In this document: positions 10,550-21,399 of the stretch, in pieces
Position numbering within the stretch: position 1 is the stretch's first letter
Layout of the letters: every line of letters starts with the position of its first letter
Assembly: GCA_946902875.1 (NCBI GenBank)
Contig: OX336351.1
Coordinates: 2,046,001 to 2,110,000, forward strand
Source of the DNA: Nematopogon swammerdamellus
Lineage: Eukaryota; Arthropoda; Insecta; Lepidoptera; Adelidae
Reading direction: 5' to 3'
DNA: 64,000 bases
Translations under genes and position numbers: made by a program
Notes under the pieces: generated by a model
Database searches by the model: none
Told to the model about the DNA's origin: nothing
The model's input: the letters and a program-made list of their open reading frames with translations, nothing else

Positions 10550-10674
10550 TTTTTTTTTTTATGGAAACTGACACGGTTGGCTACATCACCTACAACATCC
10601 GTGATGTCAGCCCATAACACCGGGTGAACTTGGTGCCACGTCAGTGCTTCCCTTCGGTCGTGCCGGCTACACTG
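10550..10674 (-). mobile_element. SINE-A 3' fragment
   Basis: Poly-T, then ATGGAAACTGACACGGTTGG through CCTTCGGTCGTGCCGGCTAC. Only the last third of the element is present. Confidence 0.85.
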
Positions 10675-10989
10675 TTATTTTACTTTAGGTAGAGTGTTGT
10701 TTGTTATTTTACTTCAGTTAGAGTGGCGCACGCACGCATTTCAGTATCACGCCATCTATCGGTGAAAGTTCATCATCAGTTGTGTTGTTGAAATGTTTGT
10801 ATAATCCGGTAGATGGCGCTCTTGTGAAAAAAAAAATTAATTGTATGGTAAGCCCTCTTAATTTTTTTACGAAGTTAACACACACACGGTGTTTGACAAC
10901 ATAATATATTCCCTCAAACGGGTAATCGAACAATAAGCCATTTATGTATGTTTATAGCATTAATGGTTACCGTAACATTGGTGTCTTCT
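10675..10989. other. Unassigned DNA
   Basis: Contains CACGCCATCTATCGGTGAAAG and CCGGTAGATGGCGCTCTTGT, a short inverted theme similar to the middle of repeat C. No gene is seen. Confidence 0.3.
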
Positions 10990-11300
10990 ATCGCTCGGAG
11001 GAGGTACTCGGAGGAATTGCTTAACGCGATCCCGCTTTTCACTTTCGCACCACGCGCGCTGGCCAAGGAGTGCATCCCTTCACCTTGGACCTTCCGCAGA
11101 TCTGCCCTCTACAGAACCGATAAACTCTGGACGCTCTCCCTGCCCATATATTTCCCTCCAAGTACTGTCTCGGGTTCTTCAAGAGGGTCGTGAATAGGAA
11201 CGGCATCGCATTCTCAACACCCGCGTGCGACCGCGTGCGATCAATGGGCGTCGTTAGACAGCTTATACGCGTCGCGCTTTCGATAAAAAAAATTGCCCAC
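10990..11300 (+). pseudogene. LINE-F 3' stub (RT C-terminus), copy 2
   Basis: Plus-strand frames read YRTDKLWTLSLPI, then after a frameshift FPSKYCLGFFKRVVNRNG and MGVVRQLIRVALSIKK, ending in a short poly-A. This is a jockey-like RT C-terminus running almost into the tail. The frameshift near 11145 inactivates it. Confidence 0.7.
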
Positions 11301-11711
11301 TAATGACAGGCGGATTATGTGGGCGGAGTTCAAGTGCGCGGCGCTACGCTCACTTGGGATACCCGCAACGAGTTATCGCGCCACCTCTAGTGGTTTTGTG
11401 TTCTACGCCAACCGACAGTATAAGAGCTCATTGTTTTCCGCACTGAAGCGGAGGTATTGTTCCTACTCGCACAGAAATGCAACAATGACTGCCGGCAGAG
11501 GGCGGGCCTAGCGCTTTTGTGGAAGCATTCGCAGTGGCGTATGCATCTGTGGCTGCGACTTGCATTAGGTGCGGTTCTTAGCGAACAGTCCTATCTGCCG
11601 GGTAAATAAAGCGGGAAGTCTGTAACGACCGACCCTGCGCGTGCGTCGCCGCGCCGCCGCCGGCGGCGCGCCGGCGTCCTATGTATCTATATTCGCTTAT
11701 AAATAAAAACA
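11301..11711. other. Unique-looking, moderately GC-rich DNA
   Basis: A 72-codon open frame at 11293-11511 has no recognisable motif. 11630-11680 is very GC-rich (CGCCGCGCCGCCGCCGGCGG). No repeat copy is seen elsewhere in the window. Confidence 0.3.
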
Positions 11712-11959
11712 TTTTTTTTATGGAAACTGACACATTTTTCTACATCACCTACAACATCCGTGATGTCAGCCCATAACACCGGGTGAACTAGCTACCATTT
11801 CAGTGATTAACTTTGGTCGTGCCGGCTACACAGAACTACTCGTAGAAGGAAAACACGAACTATTTACATAGCCGTTTCGACCGACCTTTCATTCAGTCTT
11901 CGCGCACCAACCAGGTATGGTTAGATACCCTACCACCTAGTAAGGTAGGAAGGGAAGTT
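11712..11959 (-). mobile_element. SINE-A, head missing
   Basis: Runs from poly-T and ATGGAAACTGACACATTTTT to CTACCACCTAGTAAGGTAGG. It lacks the tRNA-like head. The segment TTAACTTTGGTCGTGCC is diverged from the consensus. Confidence 0.8.
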
Positions 11960-11979
11960 TTATATATTCAGTAATGTTA

Positions 11980-12346
11980 GGGTTCCGTATCCGGTATGGG
12001 ACCCTATTACTAAAGCCTACGCCGTCTGTCTGCATATATGTATGTCTGTCTGTTTGTCCGAAGTCTGTATCTCTTGGACCGTAATAGGTAGCCCGTTGAA
12101 ATGTTCACAGAATATGTGTTGTTATGGCCTATATAACAACAAATAATAAAAATAAGAAAAAGTAAAAAAAATCACGGGGCTCCCATAGAAGAATCTAAAA
12201 AGTGTATGAAGCATTTTAACTAATCATGAATTTTAACTAATATGAAGCATTTCATAAACACGCCATAGATGGCGTAAGTGGCGCTGACCATGACATGGCG
12301 ATACGGAACCCTCGGTGCGCGAGTTCGACTAGCACTTGGCCGATTT
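11980..12346 (+). repeat. Repeat C, near complete
   Basis: It starts AGGGTTCCGTATCCGGTATG. It passes through TCTCTTGGACCGTAATAGGT, AATAAGAAAAAGTAAAAAAA and CACGCCATAGATGGCGTAAG, and ends GGTGCGCGAGTTCGACTAGC, ACTTGGCCGA and poly-T. The ends carry GGGTTCCGTAT and its inverse ATACGGAACCCT. The class is unknown. Confidence 0.75.
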
Positions 12347-12654
12347 TTTTTGTGTTGTCTTCTTGTAACTCCCTCCGCGCGCCTTCGTAAAAGAAAACAT
12401 CACACTTCGTCAACGTCGACTTAATTTGTCAACATAATACAAATATTATGGGTATGTAAACACATTTTAGGTCAGTACACACAGGAACGTGTGTACAAAA
12501 TCTCTAAAAATATGAATATTCCAATATCGATACCGTGTAAAATGTTTTCTTATGTTCTTATCACATACGTGGAGCGAGTTATCACATGCGATCGCATCAT
12601 TTATCCTACTCCGCCCTCTAAATCGGCTGTCGAACTTTTTATTTATATATATAA
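12347..12654. other. Unassigned DNA beside Helitron
   Basis: No gene. It is AT-rich just before the Hel-1 insertion site. Confidence 0.3.
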
Positions 12655-15088
12655 CTAGCTTTTGCCCGCGGCTTCGCTCCCGTGAAATTCGTATTTCAAA
12701 GAAAGCAAGTAAGTAACTAAGTTAAGTAAGGCGATAAACCCACTCAAGGAAAGTAAGTAATTGAGGGCGAGGCCGAAGGCCGAGCTGCGTACAGCAAGAC
12801 GATAACCTTTTCGAAGAAGTAAGTAACAGAGGGCGAGGCCGAAGGCCGAGCTGCGTTAAGGAAAACCATAAACCTTCTCGAAGAAAGTACATAAGTAACT
12901 AAGGGCGAGGCCGAAGGCCGAGCTGCGTTCAGAAAGCCGATAAACCTCCTCAAAGAAAGTAAGTAATTGAGGGCGAGGCCGAAGGCCGAGCTGCGTACAG
13001 CAGGACTATAAAACTTCTTGAAGAAAGTAAGTCACTGAGGGCGAGGCCGAAGGCCGAGCTGCGTTCAGGAAGACGATAACCTTTTCGAAGAAGTAAGTAA
13101 CAGAGGGCGAGTCCGAAGGCCGAGCTGCGTTCAGGAAGAGCATAAACCTTCTCGAAGAAAGTAAGTAACTAAGGGCGAGGCCGAAGACCGAGCTGCGTTC
13201 AGGAAGACTATAAATCTTCTTGATGAAACTAAGTACCTAACTGAGGGCGAGGCCGAAGGCCGAGCTGCGTTCAGGAAGACGATAACCTTTTCGAAGAAAG
13301 TAAGTAACAGAGGGCGAAGCCGAAGGCCGAGCTGCGTTCAGGAAGACCATAAACCTTCTCGAAGAAAGTAAGTAACTAAGGGCGAGGCCGAAGGCCGAGC
13401 TGCGTTTAGGAAGATCATAAACCTTCTCGAAGAAATTAAGTAATTGAGGGCGAGGCCGAAGGCCGAGTTTGGTTCAGGAAGACTATAAACCGTCTTGAAG
13501 AAAGTAAGTAACTATCGCCCATAGTTACTTACTGTCATCGAGAAGGTTTAGTGTCTTCCAGAATACAGCTTGGCCTTCGGCCACGCCCTTAGTTACTTAC
13601 TTTCTTCGAGAAGGATTATAGTCTTCCTGAACGCAACTCGACCTTAGGCCTCGCCCTTAGTTACTTACTTTCTTCGAGAACTTGTTCGAGGAGGTTGAAG
13701 GTCTTCCTGAACGCAGCTCGGCATTCAGCCTCGCCCTTTGTTGCTTATTTTCTTCGAAAAGGTTTAACCTCTTCCTGAACGCAGCTCGGCCTTCGGCCTC
13801 GCCTTTAGTATGTTACTTACTTTCTTTGAGAATGTTTATTGTTTTTATCCGTGAATCCAGTTCGCCCTCCGGTCCCGGCCTAAGTTACTTAGTTTCTTCT
13901 TTTGAAATACGAATTTCACGCGAGTGAATCCGCGGGAAAAAGCTATCGATATTAAAATAAGAAAATTCTATTAAAATAAATCAAGTACTTTACATACCTA
14001 CCTAACTAAGTGTAATACTCCACATATTAGCATAACCAGAACTTAATTTTATTTAGCCTATCCTGTGTCTCGTATAGCTACATGTGCGTGTAGTAATTTT
14101 AATCGAATTTAGATGATCGGCTTAAATTTTATGGAGGAAATTCATACAAACATATAAAGCATACATAAACGTACTAACGTTTACATACGTAAACATACAA
14201 ACAAAGCGCAGCGCTTCTCTCAAGACATTCTTATCGTCGTAACTTATAAACTATTTGTCCAAATTACTTAGTGTAACAGCCAAAGTTTATCTACTTTAAA
14301 TACCAGAAGCGATAAAAGTATGTATTTTAATAAGAATTTATTCAAAACTATAAAATGTGCATTGTAAATACAGTATCCAATTTAAATGTATTTTTGGTTC
14401 ACTATTTTGGCTATAGTGGCTTCCACATGAAAGGTAGATATATGCTGTCGCGGACTTTTCTTTAGAACTATTTTAGAGCAACAACCTCAACATACACTAT
14501 CTTCGTGTAACTCTAACGGTTTATGCAGCGCACGCCGAGATAGCTCTCAGAAGGCAGGATTTTTTCCGATTTACTTGACATTTATCGATATTTGGGCAAA
14601 TTTATACATGTATTTATAAATTATAGCCTTTTTGATGTATAAGCTATACTACTGTAAAAGAGGAATATAGTGCGGCTGCTCGGTTCGCTGTTGAGTTTAT
14701 AGGCCGCGCCTCCCCCGCGCCGCCTCCCCCGCGCCGCCAACTGCCGCTCGCTCGGTAAATACCTATGTATAGTACTAAGGCGCGCGGATTGAACATATCG
14801 GTTTGTATGGGAGCTACATCTTAGCGTAACCGGAACTGAATTTTATGTAGCCTATCCTGTGTCCCATATAGTTAAATGTGATTGTACAAAGTTTCATCGA
14901 ATTCGGATGATCGGTTTAAGAGTTATGGCGGAACATACATACATACATACATACATACATACAGAAAAGATTTCTAAAAATCGTCAATTTAGCTTTAGTA
15001 TCATACATAGAGGCTACAAACTCAATATTTCCTAAAACAAAGTAACTTACTCCATGACCACCCCTTACAGATTTATTATTAGTATTGA
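12655..15088 (-). mobile_element. Hel-1 non-autonomous Helitron, copy 1 (2434 bp)
   Basis: Read on the minus strand, it starts TCAATACTAATAATAAATC after an A (15089) and ends GCGGGCAAAAGCTAG before a T (12654). The A|TC...CTAG|T layout without target duplication is the Helitron rule. A short GC hairpin (CGCG, GC, loop, GC, CGCG) precedes CTAG. Inside lie an inverted minisatellite (12690-13880), a second, opposed 3'-end-like hairpin (13905-13945), and about 1.1 kb of 5' region. No Rep/helicase gene is present, so it would need an autonomous partner. Confidence 0.85.
12690..13880. repeat. Inverted minisatellite cassette in Hel-1 copy 1
   Basis: The unit is about 67-70 bp and contains GGGCGAGGCCGAAGGCCGAG, CTGCGTTCAGGAAGAC and AAGAAAGTAAGTAACT. 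Roughly 12 direct units run to about 13515; then 5-6 units run in inverse orientation. It can fold back on itself. Apparent proteins rich in NAARPSASP are only translated repeats. Confidence 0.9.
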
Positions 15089-15093
15089 TGATA

Positions 15094-15311
15094 AAAGCTG
15101 TGCCCGCGGCTCCGCCCGCTCTCATATTTCACTTCACTGCTAACCTCATAAACCATTTAGCGTGATAGTAAGTAGCCTATAGTTGATGGGAAGAATCAAG
15201 CTATCCGTAGAATTTTGTTTTATTAAAATCGGTTCAGTGGTTCTCGAGTTATAAGCGGACAGACAGACACTCAGACAGAAAGCAGACGTTGGATTTTATT
15301 ATAGGTAAGGA
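15094..15311 (-). mobile_element. Hel-3 short Helitron, copy 1
   Basis: Matches 31834-32063 and 46206-46450: GCTGTGCCCGCGGCTCCGCC at the 3' end (CTAG mutated to AAAG here), an AAAATCGGTTCAGTGG core, CAGACAGACA repeats, and 5' TCCTTACCTATAATAAAATC preceded by A. It lies 5 bp from the 5' end of Hel-1 copy 1. Confidence 0.75.
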
Positions 15312-15313
15312 TA

Positions 15314-15571
15314 CAGGCTGTATTTGAATTAACTGCGCTCCTTTTAAGGGGTTGTTCTGTATCTAACTGAGCAACTTTTGTTATACAACATTTGGAATTT
15401 CCAAAAAAAAAATTCACGTTCCCCATGCATTTGGAGTTGGAGGTCTGCCCTTAAATGTATGGAGAAAGTGAATTTTTTTTTTAATTTCCAAAAGCTGTAG
15501 AACAAAAGTTACTCAGTTTAGGATACAGAACAACCCCCTGAAAGGAACGCAGTTAATTCAAATACATTCTG
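15314..15571. mobile_element. 258-bp foldback MITE, TA-flanked (mariner-like)
   Basis: About 65-bp TIRs: CAGGCTGTATTTGAATTAACT at the left, the inverse of CAGAATGTATTTGAATTAAC at the right. TA flanks at 15312-15313 and 15572-15573. AAAAAAAATTCACGTTCCCC and its inverse continue inward. No coding capacity. Confidence 0.8.
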
Positions 15572-15639
15572 TATAATATATATACCTATATATTTTTATG
15601 TTAAGACTAAGCATGTACTCACTTTATATTGTTTTTATT

Positions 15640-15790
15640 TTTTTTATGTAAACCAACATGGGTGGCTGTGCTGAGAGACCAACAAATGGTGCAGTCGACA
15701 GAGCCGAAATACCTCTCCTCGCGAAACCACGCTCAGTTAGGTTAGGTTAGGTTAGGTTAGGTTGCTGATCGGACTGTTGCTAACACCCGA
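15640..15790 (-). mobile_element. LINE-E 3' UTR fragment with TTAGG insert
   Basis: Shares ATGTAAACCAACATGGGTGG, CTGT, TGGTGCAGTCGACAGAGCC and CCTCTCCTCGCGAAACCACG with 40178-40270. On the minus strand it ends in a short poly-A, as a LINE 3' end would. A TTAGG tract (15737-15763) lies where the other copy has non-telomeric sequence. Confidence 0.65.
15737..15763 (+). repeat. Interstitial telomere-type repeat, (TTAGG)5
   Basis: Five complete TTAGG units plus TT. TTAGG is the ancestral insect telomere repeat, kept in Lepidoptera. It sits inside a LINE-E fragment, far from any sign of a chromosome end. Confidence 0.85.
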
Positions 15791-16255
15791 TTTTTTTTTC
15801 CTTTGCATCAACCCTCGACCGATGATGAACTGTTGCTGTGAAACCCCATACCTTATTAGGTGCTACGGTTTAAATCGTCCGAATTGGTACAACCACACTG
15901 AATTCTTCTTTCTTCCTTTTTTTTTATTTGTTTTTTTCCCATTTTTATGTATTTTTTTTTGGTTTTGTTCTTTTTACGTTTTTAAAATAAGTTTCTTAGT
16001 AAGTAGTCGAAATTATGTCAACATATCAGGGTTAGGCTTAAAATCAGCATTCCTATGGTTCGCCGTAGGAATAAGAGCTGTGCCGCATCCCTTTTGCGAA
16101 CAATGTATTGTTTTTCTTTTTAATGTTCTTTTTTTGTTATGTATTTAATTATTTTAGTTTTTATTATGTATTTTTTTTTTCTTTTATGTTTTCTGTTTTT
16201 AAATTTGTTTGCAATAAAAGTTTTTGAATTTGAATTTGAATTTGAATTTGAATAA
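15791..16255 (+). repeat. Probable LINE 3' tail with TTTGAA repeats
   Basis: T-rich region with a 128-codon frame of low complexity (Phe-rich) that I do not accept as a gene. It ends TTGCAATAAAAGTTTTTG, then (AATTTG)4, i.e. a poly-A signal followed by a short tandem tail, which suits a non-LTR retroelement 3' end. The family is not identified. Confidence 0.45.
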
Positions 16256-17029
16256 ACATTGGTCTGAGAGGCTATGAAAATGCATAGTTCGTATATTATT
16301 GCGTTCAGTTCAGTTTAGCCGGCCCAAAACCAAAGGAAAGCACTGCTATATGAAAATAAACCTGGGTACATGCTTGCTCGGCACTGCCAGTGATGGGCCA
16401 CCATCACCGGTGTAGTAGCCAAATATATCAGAGTCCTTAAAAATATATTCGACTAAGAGAGCAGAGTAACGGAGCTAGCGAAACAGAAAAAATATTGAAA
16501 GAAATATTTTAATAAAATCTATAAGAAAAGAAATAAGTCCCAACATTCGGCATCGGTACAGATATTCTATTAAAAAGGAATCGATTCCTCGATTCAATCT
16601 TACGTTAAATAATTTCAGGAGAGCGGCAACGACTGATGGGCTCCCCTGGGAGTCGGGATTCGTACTATAGGTCTAATGTTCGTAGGTCGACTGGCCGGAG
16701 TAATGTCAACACATTTATGGTTGACCAAAGTAATTGGATCTATAGGCATCTATAGGTCGTTCGTTCTAATCGGAGGCGTACAAATGCATGCACGCATGAC
16801 GGTGAGCATAAAATTCTGCGAGTTTAGTAGTGCTCAGACCATGCATGTCAAGCATTTGTATTAGAGAAATGCATCTGTGTGCGTACGTGTGTTTGCCTCA
16901 GGTTAGGCCGTCCATGCTATACGTAAAATGTACATTTTAGTTGTTGCTCTTATTTTATTACTTTAAGTGAGCTCAACTTGTATATATATATTGTTTTTAT
17001 TGTAAGCTTATTATAAGCTCGACATATTA
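16256..17029. other. Unassigned DNA
   Basis: 16305-16420 vaguely resembles the SINE-A body and a GGGTACATGCTTGCT motif also found at 41070. 16605-16680 follows a splice-acceptor-like TTTCAG but the frame closes quickly. No gene is supported. Confidence 0.3.
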
Positions 17030-17275
17030 TGCCGCCGAGTCACCCGTGAGGTTTCTAACGGCGCCCATGGACATTCGGTCGTATGCGGGAGTTGCGAATG
17101 CCATGCCGGCCTGAAGTGCCCATTCGCGCCCCTCTCGAAGGACCCGAGACTTTATTTGGGGGGGAAATAATATATGAGCAGCTGAACGCTCTCCGTTTCA
17201 GAGTTTAGCGGTTCTGTAGAAGAAAGATCTGAAAGGAGATGCAATCCCAGCGCAGTGCGCGTGGTGCGGATATAC
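17030..17275 (-). pseudogene. LINE-F 3' stub, copy 3
   Basis: Minus-strand frames read FFYRTAKL, a stop, then AHI and, shifted, WHSQLPHTTECPW-like sequence. The order matches LINE-F copies 2 and 5. It contains GACATTCGGTCGTATGCGGG and GACCCGAGACTTTATTTGGG. Frameshifts and a stop make it dead. Confidence 0.6.
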
Positions 17276-17630
17276 GAGTATATACATAACTCGGAAACAG
17301 CTCTAACGGTTTGTATGAAATTTTGTATTTAGATAATGTTATTTTATTTTTGTCAAGTTTATCTAGATTGGCGTATACGCCGAGTATAGCTCGGTTGCTC
17401 AGGTACTAGCTTATAATTTAGTCATTAAAATTTGCTTATTGAGACTTATGAAAACATTTTCAGAATTCTTGCTGAAGGTTTAATTTATAACATTATAAGT
17501 GTGATTAAAAAGGTTGTTCTTCAAATTTAAAGAATATCTACACCTTCGTTCGTTTTATGAGATTTGCATGAGATTTACATTATCAATGATATCTGACATA
17601 ACCCTAGAGATTATCATATAAATGGCATTA

Positions 17631-17930
17631 CGCTCGACCGTTGGAGGCTGACCGTGGTTCGGATTCCACGTTAAACTGTAGGTCCCTTCCCTTCTTACCT
17701 TACTAGGTGGTAGGGTTTATCCAGCCCGGCTTGATACCACCGCACTGAATGAAACGTCTTTGGTCGAAACGGCTATGTAAATAGTTCGTGTTTTCCGTCC
17801 AGTTCAGCGTAGGTGGCCGACATGAAATGAAGGGAAGCACTGACATGGCACTCAGTTCACCCGGTGTTATGGGCTGACATCACGGATGTTGTAGGTGATG
17901 TGGCCAACCGTGTCAGTTTCCATAAAAAAA
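17631..17930 (+). mobile_element. SINE-A, partial head
   Basis: Begins within the tRNA-like head (CGCTCGACCGTTGGAGGCTG, then the B-box-like GGTTCGGATTCCACG). It continues through the body CTAGGTGGTAGGGTTTATCC to GTCAGTTTCCATAAAAAAA. Confidence 0.85.
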
Positions 17931-18205
17931 ACCTTGTTGATAGTTGATAATATTTTGTGTTTTCTCAATATTGTTGACCAAACGTCTAGATCCCTGGCAG
18001 AGCAGATGAGGGCGGTCGGTGGTCTGTCTCGATAAATTACTATTCAGAAGTTTAAATTAAAATGTTTGAGAGAGCCGGCCGTGTCCCACTTTCTACGACG
18101 ACGCGTCGCTGCAGCTCAGGTACGTGATATTTTGTCTTTTTCTGGTCTAGAAAAACTCTCCAGGTGATCAGTTAGAATAACAGTTTGGGAATTTAAAAGC
18201 ACCAA
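17931..18205. other. Unassigned spacer
   Basis: No gene or recognised repeat. Confidence 0.3.
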
Positions 18206-18591
18206 ATTTTTTTTTATGGAAATTGATACGGTTGGCTACTTCACCCATAGCATCCGTGATGTCAGCCCATAATACCGGCTGAACTAGGTGCCATGTCAGC
18301 GCTTCCCTTCGGTCGTGCCGGCTACACTGAACTGGACGGAAAACACTAACTATTTACATAGCCGTTTCGACCGACGTTTCATTCAGTGCGGTGGTACCAA
18401 CCCGGGCGGGTTGGACCCTACCACCTTGTAAGGTAAGAAGGGGAGGGGCCTACAGTTTTACGTGGAATCCGAACCACGGTCAGCCTCCAACGGTCGAGCG
18501 GTCACCCATCCAAGTACTGACCGCGCCCAGCGTTGCTTAACAATCAATAGCAACATTCGACTGTCTGCACCACTGAGCTATCGAGGCTGAC
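18206..18591 (-). mobile_element. SINE-A, near full length
   Basis: Poly-T and ATGGAAATTGATACGGTTGG at the 3' end. The complete body and tRNA-like head end CACTGAGCTATCGAGGCTGA. Inverted B-box GGAATCCGAACCACG and inverted A-box GCACCACTGAGCTA are both visible. Confidence 0.9.
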
Positions 18592-18604
18592 ATAGTATTA
18601 GTAG

Positions 18605-18781
18605 TTTTTTTTTTTAATGGAAACTGACACGGTTGGCTACATCACCTACAACATCCGTGATGTAAGCCCATAACACCGGGTGAACTTGGTGCCACGTCAG
18701 TGCTTCCCTTCGATCGTGCCGGCTACACTGAACTGGACGGAAAACACAAACTATTTACATAGCCGTTTCGACCGACCTTTC
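18605..18781 (-). mobile_element. SINE-A, 5'-truncated
   Basis: A second SINE-A in the same orientation, 14 bp after the previous one. It runs from poly-T to CGTTTCGACCGACCTTTC. Confidence 0.85.
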
Positions 18782-18953
18782 TTAGTATTTAGTCTATTCG
18801 TGGTTACTTGTCTAATTGTAGGCCCGATTTGTATTGTATTGTATTGTTTATTGATCATTCTTATGGCAGTTAGACTGCGCTCGAACTTGTCACAATTTGT
18901 TCTATCCGGTTCGATTACACCCCAGTTCACAGAACATAAAGAAAACAACGTAC

Positions 18954-19104
18954 CTACATAGAAACAGCGCTTTTACTGACCGTGTCATAAGGAAACAAAG
19001 ACAACAAGTCAGTAGATGTAAACACACTAGCCGGAAGAAAATTCCACACTCTAGCTGTGCGACAAAGAAACGATTTTGAGAACCGATGCGTTCTCACTGG
19101 AGAC
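18954..19104 (-). pseudogene. LINE-E reverse transcriptase C-terminus
   Basis: The minus-strand frame reads SPVRTHRFSKSFLCRTARVW, then NFLPASVFTSTDLLSLFPYD, ending at TAG (18954-18956). The pattern RT-x-RFS-xSF-xxR-xx-VWN-xLP-xSVF is the C-terminal signature of jockey/I-like RTs. Upstream RT domains are missing. A related, more damaged copy is at 40300-40430. Confidence 0.75.
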
Positions 19105-19389
19105 AAAAAAAGTATGAAATATATGAACAGTTTTCACACTCAACGGTGATGCTAAGTGCTAACGGCATGCCGTCACGACACTTCATTTAGTTTTGTCTCA
19201 TAATGCCCAAGTTGACTTTAGCTTTTAGCAAATTCCGGTACTTACGTAACAACAAAATCATTATCTGCAATGCGATAAATTTTAACAACTTCCGCTACTG
19301 TTATTCAGCCCAAAACGTTTATTTAGCTCAACAAAACCGCTAGCGGCGGCGGTGAACTCAACAATAATCTGGATTTGCAACATAATTTG

Positions 19390-19796
19390 TAGGGTTCCGT
19401 ATCCGGTACGGGACCCTATTACTAACCCTATCTATCTGTCTGTCTGTCCGTCCGTCCGTCCGTCGGTCTGTCTGTGCGAGGGCTGTATCTCTTGAACCGT
19501 AATAGGTAGCCGTTTGAAATTTTCATAGAATATGTCTTATTTATTATGGACGTTATAACAACAAATAATAAAAATAAGAAAAAGTAAAAAATTCACGGGG
19601 GTTCCCATAGACGAAACCAAAAAGTGTATGCGCGCACGCCATCTACCGAATAGAGTCTGAAGCATTTTAACTAATCATGACATATCTAATATGAAGCATT
19701 TCATAACACGCCATAGATGGCTTGAGTGGCGCTAACCATGACATGGCTATAAGGAACCCTCGGTGCGCGAGTTCGACTCGCACTTTGCCGGTTTTT
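19390..19796 (+). repeat. Repeat C, full length
   Basis: From AGGGTTCCGTATCCGGTACG, through (CTGTCTGTCCGTCCG), TCTCTTGAACCGTAATAGGT, CACGCCATCTACCGAATAGA and CACGCCATAGATGGCTTGAG, to GTTCGACTCGCACTTTGCCG. Confidence 0.85.
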
Positions 19797-19974
19797 GGAA
19801 AGTGCTCGCCATCAATTCGGATTTAAAATTAGCATAACCGAAAGCCGATTTACTAAATTGGCGTATTTATCAGAATCTATCGATTTTACAACTTTTGTAT
19901 CCGCTCCGTTTGCGCTTTGACTAATTTCTGGAGCAATTTTTTTTTGCGTTTTCATTTATTTTGCGGCATTCAGT

Positions 19975-20212
19975 CGGTTCTGCAGACCTTTCCTCCTCAC
20001 CGCTGGTAAACTCTGAAAACCTCTTCCTGACCACCTATATCCCCCCAAGTACAGTCTCGGGCTCCTCAAGAGAGGCGTGAATAGGCACCTTTCAGGCCGG
20101 CATGTTATTCGGAATTCCCGCATTCGATTGAATGTCCATGGACGTCGTTAAACACCTTATGGGTGTTTAACGACGCCAAATGTCGCGCTTTATATAAAAA
20201 AATTTGTACCTT
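19975..20212 (+). pseudogene. LINE-F 3' stub, copy 4
   Basis: Plus-strand readings include PPKYSLGLLKRGVNRHLSGR (a short frame beginning near 20040), preceded in another frame by a worn KLWNSLP-like motif. It ends TTTATATAAAAAAA. A perfect local hairpin at 20143-20175 (CGTCGTTAAACACC / inverse) has duplicated part of the sequence in reverse. Confidence 0.7.
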
Positions 20213-21365
20213 TAATATACATTTGTGCTATACTAAACTCCATTGCGCATAGCAGACGCGGCCATAAAACATAAGAGCAAAGGATAAGAGCGACATTGAC
20301 GATGTCGCGCCCTCTCTTGCAACGGAAGAGAGGGCAACAAAGTCGTATTTTGATGTCAAACTCTTAACTTGCGATCATAATCACACAAATGAAATAGAAT
20401 AATCATTGGATTTGAAAAATTTGCACCAAAATCACACATATACAATAGTTATTAGTTTTTTGGCTCTCCTGTAAAAAAAGTTAATGCGGACATGTGTGAT
20501 TTTGTTCTGTTGTTCCTCACTTATGGATGGTGCTATAAAATAACGAAGTGATGCGCTGTGTTTCTATCGATTGTGTTTATTACCATTAATTCCATAAAAT
20601 CGGTTATATAGAGCCCTAACGCATTATTTTTATTTTTGGTTCCGTCCGCCGTAAGCTTAGCGTTCTTCATAAATGCGTTGGTTGCTTTAATTGCATAAAA
20701 TGTAGGCCACATTGCCTATATGGGTAATCCGGGACTGCTTTTAGGTCACTAAAACTGAAAATTCATATTTTAACCACAATCATATCTACTATTTGCTGCC
20801 TCCAAATACAGCGAAATACATTATAATATATAATATCCCCAATTTCATATCCTGTAACAGTTACCTACTTCACCCTTCGGCATGAAACTTCAATCAGCAA
20901 TAGAGAACGTTGAGTGGGTGCCTAGTGTTTGTACTGGAGTACTAAGCCTTGTTGCTCTGACGTATGACACATCATCCCTACCACATCCAAACCAATTTCA
21001 CGTGGATTCGAATTCAATTTGTACACGACGAAACAGATATGACGGCGGGATAGATGCGTTAGTTCTACAAACGTGTGTGTGTGTAAAAGCGTCTGTTGTT
21101 GATTTTGACACTGAAAAAGTCTTTTCGGTCGTTTCAGTATAGTCCCCGATTTCCAATGAGAGTGCGAATTCGCCCTGGTGTCTCGAGTTTTAAGGCTACG
21201 TGAATATTTAGGATGGCAATGGAAGCGTATCGACGAGCGCTACTAGATGATGAAAAAAGAGTTTGAGAGTTTTGAGAAAGTCGCAAAAAATCGCTTAAAA
21301 ACAGCAGTTTTTAGGGGGTTTAAAGAGGGCACTCTAAATATATATTTTAAACTTTTATATTATTA
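20213..21365. other. Unassigned, low repeat content
   Basis: One of the longer stretches without a recognised repeat. An 86-codon frame at 20882-21142 lacks any known motif and has no splice context. No gene is supported. Confidence 0.35.
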
Positions 21366-21399
21366 CTAGCTTTTGCCCGCGGCTTCGCTCGCGTGAAAT

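Noticed and set aside
12690..13880. CRISPR-like array (regular repeats and spacers)
   Set aside because: The intervals are part of the repeating unit itself, the array inverts, the genome is insect-like and no cas genes exist.
12744..13927. Frames with repeated LNAARPSASP, here and at 21455-22638
   Set aside because: They are the Helitron minisatellite read in one register and are identical in the two Hel-1 copies because the DNA is.
15762..16148. 128-codon Phe/Leu-rich frame as a membrane protein
   Set aside because: T-rich, low complexity, begins inside a TTAGG/LINE fragment, and ends next to a retroelement-type tail.
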